Assembly (NCBI GenBank): GCA_001799045.1
Contig: MGRY01000216.1
Location: forward strand, 1 to 11,376
DNA: 11,376 nt
Direction: 5' to 3'
Origin: Deltaproteobacteria bacterium RIFCSPLOWO2_02_56_12
GTDB lineage: Bacteria > Desulfobacterota > Binatia > UBA9968
Part shown: positions 6,871-11,376 of the stretch, piece after piece
Position numbering within the stretch: position 1 is the stretch's first letter
Layout of the letters: each line of letters begins with the position of its first letter
Notes under the pieces: generated by a model
Told to the model about the DNA's origin: nothing
The model's database searches: none
The model's input: the letters and a program-made list of their open reading frames with translations, nothing else
Translations under genes and position numbers: made by a program

Positions 6871-7257
6871 TCAGGCGATTTCCCAGAGTTCGCCTTTCCC
6901 CCTCTCCAACTCGCGACGCGCGTCCGCGCCGAATAGCGAACTTCCAAATAGTCCGACATCAACGGCCCAGGCGCCGGCGCGGAGTTCTTTATGAAAAAGA
7001 AACTCGGCCACGTGGGACACCGCCGCCCGGTACGGCAGCTCGTTTTTCCTCGCAAGTAAAGTCACGACAAAGGCTTCGACGTCTGTCGCCGAAGAGCGAA
7101 GCGCCGGTTTGATCAAGCGCACAGAGGAGTCGCTATCGCGCTTCAGCGCAGGATCACAGTTACATATAGGCTCCCTTGTGTTCAGCTCCGAGGCTGTCCC
7201 GAAGGGAAACACCTTGTGGACCAACCAACCAGTGAGGGGTTGAATAAGATCACTCAT
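6871..7257 (-). CDS. Unknown protein embedded in the cys operon
   Basis: The frame is open up to 7563, but the upstream part only shadows cysH. The real start is the ATG at 7257, with GGAGG seven bases before it and one base after the cysH stop, giving 128 residues and probable translational coupling. I do not recognise the family. The first part contains PICNCDP, a CxC pair at residues 32 and 34. The second half (from about residue 55) looks helical and well structured, with ELPYRAAVSHVAEFLF and AGAWAVDVGLFG and a charged tail ELERGKGELWEI. There is no signal peptide or membrane segment, so it is probably cytoplasmic. Its place between cysH and cysD implies a role in sulfate activation or reduction, for example as an accessory or electron-transfer partner. 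That role is inference only. Confidence 0.8.
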   Translation of the reverse strand: MSDLIQPLTGWLVHKVFPFGTASELNTREPICNCDPALKRDSDSSVRLIKPALRSSATDVEAFVVTLLARKNELPYRAAVSHVAEFLFHKELRAGAWAVDVGLFGSSLFGADARRELERGKGELWEIA

Positions 7258-7258
7258 A

Positions 7259-8005
7259 TTATTGCCTCCACTCCCGATTCCGCCGGCGCACAGACTCAGC
7301 GGAAATATGGTTTCCCACAGCCGCTTCGCTGCCGATGTGGAGTCCGCATTCCTTGGTATCGGGATGCTCCCACCACCATCGACCGGCACGGATGTCTTCT
7401 CCAGGTTTGACCGCTCTGGTGCAAGGGGCGCAGCCGATACTGGGATACCCTTTCTCGTGCAGCGCGTTGAAGGGCACTGCGTGGCTCCGGATATACGCCC
7501 AGACATCCGGGCCGGTCCAATCCGCCAGGGGGTTGAACTTATGAAGCTCGTTGTCATGGTCAAAACCGGACACCGACAGTTCCTTGCGGGTCACCGCCTG
7601 CTCACGGCGCAGTCCGGTAACCCAGGCTTTTTTCCCGGCGAGCGCGCGGCGCAGGGGCTCCACCTTGCGCACTTCGCAGCAGGCCTTGCGCAGCTCGACG
7701 CTTTGATAGAAGGAGTTGGGGCCGTGCTCGGAAACGTAGCGCTCCACGGAGCGGGTGTCCGGATAATAGATGCGCAGCCGCACCCGGTAGCGGTCCACCA
7801 CTTCCCGCATGAGATTATGGGTTTCCTCCGGCAGGCGTCCGGTATCCAGAGTGAAAATTTCGATACCCGGATAATGGCCGGCGACCAAGTCGGTCAACAC
7901 CATGTCCTCGGCGCCGAAGCTGTTGGCAAAGGCGGCCGGCGAATAGTCGCGTTCGATCTCGGCGAGCAGTGTCCTGACTTGCTCGATTTTCTCTTCGAGA
8001 CTCAT
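7259..8005 (-). CDS. cysH: Phosphoadenylyl-/adenylyl-sulfate reductase, iron-sulfur APS reductase type
   Basis: CysH reduces activated sulfate to sulfite with thioredoxin or a similar donor. The 248-residue protein has the PAPS reductase fold with SFGAEDMVL (29-37) and FTLDTGRLPEETH. It carries the four cysteines that bind [4Fe-4S] in assimilatory APS reductases: Cys109-Cys110 (KACCEVRK) and Cys192/Cys195 (GCAPC). The catalytic cysteine is in KECGLH (Cys220). Plant- and Pseudomonas-type enzymes with this set prefer APS; E. coli-type PAPS reductases lack the cluster. APS preference fits the absence of CysC here. The ATG at 8005 has AGAGGAAA about seven bases upstream. It is the first gene of the operon, and its stop is one base from the next start. 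Confidence 0.95.
   Translation of the reverse strand: MSLEEKIEQVRTLLAEIERDYSPAAFANSFGAEDMVLTDLVAGHYPGIEIFTLDTGRLPEETHNLMREVVDRYRVRLRIYYPDTRSVERYVSEHGPNSFYQSVELRKACCEVRKVEPLRRALAGKKAWVTGLRREQAVTRKELSVSGFDHDNELHKFNPLADWTGPDVWAYIRSHAVPFNALHEKGYPSIGCAPCTRAVKPGEDIRAGRWWWEHPDTKECGLHIGSEAAVGNHISAESVRRRNREWRQ
7265..7269 (-). promoter_or_regulatory. Ribosome binding site inside the cysH 3' end
   Basis: This reads GGAGG on the minus strand, seven bases before the ATG at 7257. It decides the start of the unknown cys-operon gene and indicates coupling to cysH translation. Confidence 0.7.
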
Positions 8006-8021
8006 TTCAAATTTCCTCTAC

Positions 8022-8074
8022 AATTGTATGCGCCTTGCAACCGCCGCAACGACTGTCCCAGTAAGTAATTGTAT
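8022..8074. repeat. AATTGTAT repeated twice in the cysH leader
   Basis: AATTGTAT occurs at 8022-8029 and again at 8067-8074, 45 bases apart. The first copy lies within the 10-base palindrome TACAATTGTA (8019-8028), only 14 bases before the cysH start codon. These are possible regulator sites, but the motifs are short and AT-rich, so chance is possible. Confidence 0.35.
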
Positions 8075-8123
8075 TTACAGGCTTTTTTTATTTTATGTTG
8101 TACACTTTAGAAGTAAAAACACC

Positions 8124-8140
8124 ATACCTAATAATACCTA
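8124..8140. repeat. Tandem ATACCTA repeat, one helical turn apart
   Basis: ATACCTA at 8124-8130 recurs at 8134-8140, a period of exactly 10 bases in the AT-rich block of the divergent region. Spacing of one helical turn is what a cooperative regulator would use. The binding protein is unknown. Confidence 0.4.
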
Positions 8141-8158
8141 TCAGATTACTTAGAATTA

Positions 8159-8185
8159 TTTATACAAAAAAAGTTGCGCTGTCAA
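8159..8185 (-). promoter_or_regulatory. Candidate sigma-70 promoter for the cys operon
   Basis: On the minus strand a perfect TTGACA (8185-8180) is followed after 15 bases by TATAAA (8164-8159). The spacing is shorter than ideal. A second candidate nearer the gene is TTTACT, 16 bases, TAAAAT, ending near 8090. The leader would be about 80-150 bases long. Assignment is by consensus only. Confidence 0.35.
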
Positions 8186-8234
8186 TAGCAAAAACCATCT
8201 CCTAAGCGGATTTTTCTCCGGCTCGAAAGGTTGC

Positions 8235-8269
8235 GCTATGTCAACTTGGCGGCTGCTTCCAGACATAGC
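8235..8269. repeat. Inverted repeat GCTATGTC / GACATAGC upstream of the MetE-like gene
   Basis: Perfect 8-base arms at 8235-8242 and 8262-8269 are separated by 19 bases. This could be an operator or a leader hairpin for the gene starting at 8343. No U-run follows. Confidence 0.4.
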
Positions 8270-8342
8270 TGGACATTTTCTCCGCCTTGGGGTAATGGGA
8301 GATTGAACTAATTGGGTATACGAAGGGTCAACGGGAGAAAAC

Positions 8343-9497
8343 ATGAAGCGAAGCAGCGAGCGAATCTTGACGACCCATGCGGGGAGCTTGCCGCAACCGA
8401 ACGACTTGAAGCAGATGCACGCGGTGAAGGACAGCGGACAGCCCTGCGACGAAGAGGCTTTTGCTAAACGGGTCCGCAGCGCCGTGGCGGACGTGGTGAA
8501 AAAGCAGATCGACTGCGGGCTCGATATCATCAACGACGGCGAAGTCGGGAAATCCAGCTTTTCCCGCTATGCGCGCGAACGTCTCAGCGGTTTCGTCGAG
8601 CGGGAGGCGAAACCGGAAGAGCGGGCCTCGATGATCTTCGCCCGCGACATGGTGGAATTCGGTGACTACTTCCGCAAGCGGTTCGGCACGGTGCGCGGCG
8701 AAAATGTGAAGCGGGTTTTCTGTAACGGCCCGCTCAAGTATATCGGCCACGCCGCTTTGCAAGCAGAGATCGAGGATTTCAAAGCCGGACTTCAAGGGAT
8801 GAAGTTCGAGGAAGCGTTTCTTCCCGCCATCGCCCCCGGCACCATCGAGCATTGGATGAAAAACGATTATTACCCCAACGACGAGGCCTATCTCTTCGCC
8901 ATCGCCGAAGCGATGAGAGACGAATATAAGGCCATCGTCGACGCCGGCTTCCTCCTGCAGATCGACGATCCCGATCTGCCGGACGGTTGGCAGTTTAACG
9001 TGAACATGACTGTGCCCGAGTACCGAAAATACGCCGAGCTGCGCGTCGACGCGCTCAACCACGGGCTGAGAGATATCCCGCCGGAGAAAGTGCGCTTTCA
9101 CACCTGCTGGGGCAGCTACCACGGCCCGCATAAATACGATATCCCGCTTAGAGATATCGTCGACCTTATTTTAAAGGTGCGCGCGGACACCTACTCCATC
9201 GAGGCGTCGAACCCGCGCCATGAGCACGAGTGGCGCGTGTGGGAAGAGGTGAAGTTTCCTGAAGGCAAGGTGCTCGTGCCGGGCGTGGTCGGACACGCCA
9301 CCGACATCGTGGAACACCCGCAGGTGATCGCAGACCGGCTGGCGAAATATGCCAAACTCGTGGGTCGGGAAAACGTTATGGCCGGCACGGACTGCGGACT
9401 TGGGCCGCGAGTGGGTGATCCGCAGATTGCCTGGGCGAAGTTCGAAGCGATGGCCGAAGGCGCGCGCCTCGCCACCAAGCAGCTTTGGGGAAAATGA
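8343..9497 (+). CDS. Single-domain cobalamin-independent methionine synthase (MetE C-terminal) family protein
   Basis: This 384-residue protein matches the catalytic C-terminal barrel of MetE and its stand-alone relatives, which act on thiols bound to zinc. The family start TTHAGSLPQP (10-19) is present. The zinc ligands are all in place: His253 and Cys255 (FHTCWG), Glu287 (SIEASN) and Cys351 (GTDCGLG). DIINDGEVGK (61-70) and LQIDDPDLPD (205-214) form the expected substrate pocket blocks. The N-terminal half of true MetE is missing, so it is probably not the main methionine synthase. Relatives include methylthiol and epoxyalkane:coenzyme M transferases. The substrate is unknown. The ATG has GGAG about five bases upstream. 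It is divergent from cysH and shares strand and direction with the TRAP genes, 83 bases ahead of them. Confidence 0.9.
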   Translation: MKRSSERILTTHAGSLPQPNDLKQMHAVKDSGQPCDEEAFAKRVRSAVADVVKKQIDCGLDIINDGEVGKSSFSRYARERLSGFVEREAKPEERASMIFARDMVEFGDYFRKRFGTVRGENVKRVFCNGPLKYIGHAALQAEIEDFKAGLQGMKFEEAFLPAIAPGTIEHWMKNDYYPNDEAYLFAIAEAMRDEYKAIVDAGFLLQIDDPDLPDGWQFNVNMTVPEYRKYAELRVDALNHGLRDIPPEKVRFHTCWGSYHGPHKYDIPLRDIVDLILKVRADTYSIEASNPRHEHEWRVWEEVKFPEGKVLVPGVVGHATDIVEHPQVIADRLAKYAKLVGRENVMAGTDCGLGPRVGDPQIAWAKFEAMAEGARLATKQLWGK

Positions 9498-9565
9498 GTT
9501 GTCTTTTCAAGGAATCCGAAGTCTGGCACTGCTAAATGGCTCGGACTAAATTGAGCGCGTTATTT

Positions 9566-9573
9566 AAAGGAGG
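9566..9573 (+). promoter_or_regulatory. Ribosome binding site deciding the TAXI protein start
   Basis: AAAGGAGG lies seven bases before the ATG at 9581. It makes that ATG the start, rather than the upstream in-frame ATG at 9536, which would put 15 residues ahead of the signal peptide. Confidence 0.85.
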
Positions 9574-9580
9574 ACTGCCT

Positions 9581-10621
9581 ATGAAACTGCGACGGAATCT
9601 ACAATGGCTCGTTATTGCTGGCTGTCTTGTCGGAGTGCCGTTCTTGCTCGCTTCCGCTCAAGCCCAGCAGATGCCAAAGTCTGTGACTATCGGCTCCAAC
9701 CCGCCGGGTACGGTCTTCTACGCTGTTGGCAGCGGGATATCCAAAGTCCTGAGTGAAAGCCTACCTTTCCAAGCGGTCGTTCAACCCTATTCGGGCTCGA
9801 GCACCTTTCTGCCGCTGCTGAACAGCGGCGAAATAGACTTTGGCATCAACAACGCAGTGGATATGGGGCTTACTTATAGAGGGCCTAACTTCAATATCGG
9901 TGGCCGAAACCCCTTTCCCCACACTCCCAATGCTCGCCTTGCGATGCGAGGGGCACCGTTAATCATCAGCTTGCTCGTTAAGAAGGATTCGCCTTTCAAG
10001 TCCATCCACGACGTCAAAGGCAAACGGGTCACAGGAGAATATCCAGCCCACCTGGCAGTCTGGTACAACATGTATGGGGCACTGGCTGCTGGCGGCCTGA
10101 CCTGGAGCGACGTGAAAGTTATTCCGGTACCAGCAGTCAATGACGGAGTAGACGCTTTGGTTCAGGGCCGGGCCGAAGTCACCATAATGGCCGTGAACGC
10201 AGCTAAGGTCCGAGAGGCGGACGCCGCTGTGGGAGTCCGGCACCTCTCGACCGACTGCTCCTCCGAGGGAGATGCACGCGTCCGCAAGGCGGTCCCGGGA
10301 TATTATGCGCGGCTTATGAAGGCCGGGACTGCTGCAGCCATGGTGGAGGATACCTGCACTATCGCCTATGATATCTACCTGACTACTCATAAAGCTGCTC
10401 AAGATCAGGTTATCACTTCTACCCTCAAAGCGATCTGGGACAACGTGGGAAAACTCCTTCCCATACATCCAATTTTCAAAGAGTGGACCAGAGAGCGCGC
10501 GGTGGACCTTGACGTGGTCATTCCTTATCATCCCGCAGCCGTTCAGTTCTACAAGGAGCGCGGGCTCTGGTCGGCGAAAATGGACGAGGCACAACGCAAG
10601 CTTCTTGCCCTGAACCCTTAA
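9581..10621 (+). CDS. TAXI family TRAP transporter solute-binding protein
   Basis: This periplasmic binding protein of a TRAP transporter captures an organic anion for sodium-driven uptake. The 346-residue precursor starts with a clear Sec signal peptide: MKLRR, a hydrophobic core (residues 9-24) and AQA before QQ, with cleavage likely after residue 28. The mature start VTIGSNPPGTVFYAVGSGIS and the blocks LPLLNSGEIDFGINNAVDM and DVKGKRVTGEY are typical of the TAXI (TRAP-associated extracytoplasmic immunogenic) type. TAXI ligands are mostly unknown; glutamate or other carboxylates are reported for some. The fused permease gene starts 33 bases downstream, so both form one unit. The MetE-like gene upstream may share the transcript. 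Confidence 0.95.
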   Translation: MKLRRNLQWLVIAGCLVGVPFLLASAQAQQMPKSVTIGSNPPGTVFYAVGSGISKVLSESLPFQAVVQPYSGSSTFLPLLNSGEIDFGINNAVDMGLTYRGPNFNIGGRNPFPHTPNARLAMRGAPLIISLLVKKDSPFKSIHDVKGKRVTGEYPAHLAVWYNMYGALAAGGLTWSDVKVIPVPAVNDGVDALVQGRAEVTIMAVNAAKVREADAAVGVRHLSTDCSSEGDARVRKAVPGYYARLMKAGTAAAMVEDTCTIAYDIYLTTHKAAQDQVITSTLKAIWDNVGKLLPIHPIFKEWTRERAVDLDVVIPYHPAAVQFYKERGLWSAKMDEAQRKLLALNP

Positions 10622-10641
10622 TGTCTTACGGCCGCTTCACC

Positions 10642-10649
10642 GGAGGAGG
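10642..10649 (+). promoter_or_regulatory. Ribosome binding site for a GTG start
   Basis: GGAGGAGG lies five bases before GTG 10655. It supports GTG as the initiation codon of the permease gene. Confidence 0.8.
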
Positions 10650-10654
10650 CACGC

Positions 10655-11376
10655 GTGAGTGACGATTTTGCTCCGACCATAAAGTTTCGGTCGCTCAGCG
10701 GACTCTCAAAAGGAGTTGTGAGGGTCTTGATCTTTGCCCTCACGCTGTTGGGCTCCCTCTGGGCGCTGGAAGTCCATAACAGCCTTTCGTGGGCCTTTTT
10801 CAAAGAGCAGTACCTTAGCCTCTTCCTGGCCATAGCCTTAGGAAGCATCTTCCTTGGGGTCAAGGCGCGGGCGAGGGAGCACCATGATCGTGTCCCGTGG
10901 TACGACTGGCTCCTCGCAGCACTCGGCCTACTCGTTGGCGGCTATGTAACTGTCATGTATCCCACCATCGCTTACCGACTCGGCGTCCTCTCCCCGGACC
11001 GGTGGCTCCTGGGCGGCTTGGCCATTTTGCTCATCCTCGAAGCCACGCGCCGCCTCGTGGGGTGGAGCTTGGTATCGCTGGCCGTTGTATTTATCCTTTA
11101 CGCCAAGTTCGCGTACCTCTTTCCAGGCCAGCTCTACGCCAAGGGATCCTCCTGGGAACGAATTGCCAGCTACCTTTACCTGGACGCAAGCGGCCTCTTT
11201 GGTTTCCCTTTGGCGGTCGCGGCAAGCGTGGTGGTGGCTTTTATCTTCTTCGGCCAAGCCCTTTATGCAGTTGGGGGCGATAAATTTCTGACCGGGCTGG
11301 CCCTCTCCGCAATGGGCCGCTTTCGAGGCGGCCCGGCCAAGGTCTCCGTCCTCTCCTCATCCCTCTTTGGGACCGT
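10655..11376 (+). CDS. TRAP transporter fused permease subunit, N-terminal part (runs off the window)
   Basis: The frame from GTG 10655 stays open to the window end (240 complete codons). Because no stop is reached, it is easily missed. It encodes several hydrophobic segments in succession, as in the fused small-plus-large (DctQM-like) permeases that accompany TAXI proteins: LIFALTLLGSLWAL, YLSLFLAIALGSIFLG, WLLAALGLLVGGY, a GLAILLILEATRRLVGW block, and then LVSLAVVFILYAKF. The family sequence continues with DKFLTGLALSAMGRFRGGPAKVSV read in two parts (LTGLALSAM, GRFRGGPAKVSV) and ends at SSSLFGT, the start of the conserved SxxFGxxSG transport motif. It sits in the inner membrane and forms the transport channel for the TAXI protein encoded just upstream. 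About the first third of the usual length is present. Confidence 0.93.
   Translation, partial: MSDDFAPTIKFRSLSGLSKGVVRVLIFALTLLGSLWALEVHNSLSWAFFKEQYLSLFLAIALGSIFLGVKARAREHHDRVPWYDWLLAALGLLVGGYVTVMYPTIAYRLGVLSPDRWLLGGLAILLILEATRRLVGWSLVSLAVVFILYAKFAYLFPGQLYAKGSSWERIASYLYLDASGLFGFPLAVAASVVVAFIFFGQALYAVGGDKFLTGLALSAMGRFRGGPAKVSVLSSSLFGT

Larger units (their letters stand above)
8006..8342. other. Divergent regulatory region between cysH and the MetE-like gene
   Basis: These 337 bases contain no gene. The part at about 8060-8170 is strikingly AT-rich compared with its surroundings and holds short repeats and promoter-like hexamers, listed separately. The part nearest the MetE-like gene holds an inverted repeat. 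I looked for SAM and cobalamin riboswitch cores and did not recognise one. Both flanking genes should be expressed from here. Confidence 0.7.

Noticed and set aside
7258..7563. A longer upstream start for the unknown cys-operon protein
   Set aside because: The added 102 residues overlap cysH out of frame. The ATG at 7257 has a well-placed GGAGG.
7262..8068. A 268-codon plus-strand open frame opposite cysH
   Set aside because: It is the complement of a well-supported cysH and shows no recognisable motif.
8190..8342. A SAM or cobalamin riboswitch before the MetE-like gene
   Set aside because: Neighbouring sulfur genes made this worth checking, but no recognisable conserved core of either class is present.
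8328..9131. A 267-codon minus-strand open frame opposite the MetE-like gene
   Set aside because: It is a shadow of a gene with a complete set of zinc ligands, with no independent support.
9959..10594. A 211-codon minus-strand open frame opposite the TAXI gene
   Set aside because: The TAXI protein has a signal peptide, ribosome site and family motifs; the opposite frame has none.

Overview
The window is protein-coding bacterial DNA, mostly high in GC, with strong Shine-Dalgarno sites. It shows no rRNA, tRNA, CRISPR array, transposase or phage gene. The gene mix (metal-dependent amidohydrolase, SDR, trace of a UbiD-type decarboxylase, TAXI-type TRAP transporter, MetE-like single-domain protein, assimilatory sulfate genes) suits a metabolically versatile, probably Gram-negative soil or sediment bacterium of a proteobacterial or related uncultured lineage. 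That placement is an inference, because nothing in the window is a phylogenetic marker.

Layout. 1-1528 (+) is a catabolic-looking run: the 3' end of an amidohydrolase, a collapsed second amidohydrolase reduced to its N- and C-terminal ends (626-752), and an intact SDR dehydrogenase. 1529-4319 holds minus-strand genes of a more AT-rich character: a small predicted secreted protein (1679-1933) and a 685-residue membrane glycosyltransferase-like protein with six C-terminal TPRs (2262-4319). At 4384-4494 (+) lies a relic whose first 22 codons resemble the start of a UbiD decarboxylase and whose last 14 codons match an SDR tail. Its end is a near-copy (42 of 46 bases) of the end of the SDR gene at 1481-1526, so the 2.9 kb segment between is bracketed by a direct repeat.

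4535-8005 (-) is a tight sulfate-assimilation operon read cysH, a conserved-looking gene of unknown function, cysD, cysN. CysDN activates sulfate to APS. The CysH has the cysteine set of iron-sulfur APS reductases, so APS may be reduced directly to sulfite without CysC. Sulfite reductase is not in the window. An AT-rich 337-base region with short repeats separates cysH from the divergent MetE-like gene (8343-9497, +). Downstream are a TAXI solute-binding protein (9581-10621) and the start of its fused TRAP permease (10655 to the window edge), probably forming one uptake unit for an organic acid.

The most notable points are the two deletion-type gene relics, the direct repeat around the glycosyltransferase segment, and the unassigned 128-residue protein inside the cys operon. 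No clearly new multi-gene system is evident.
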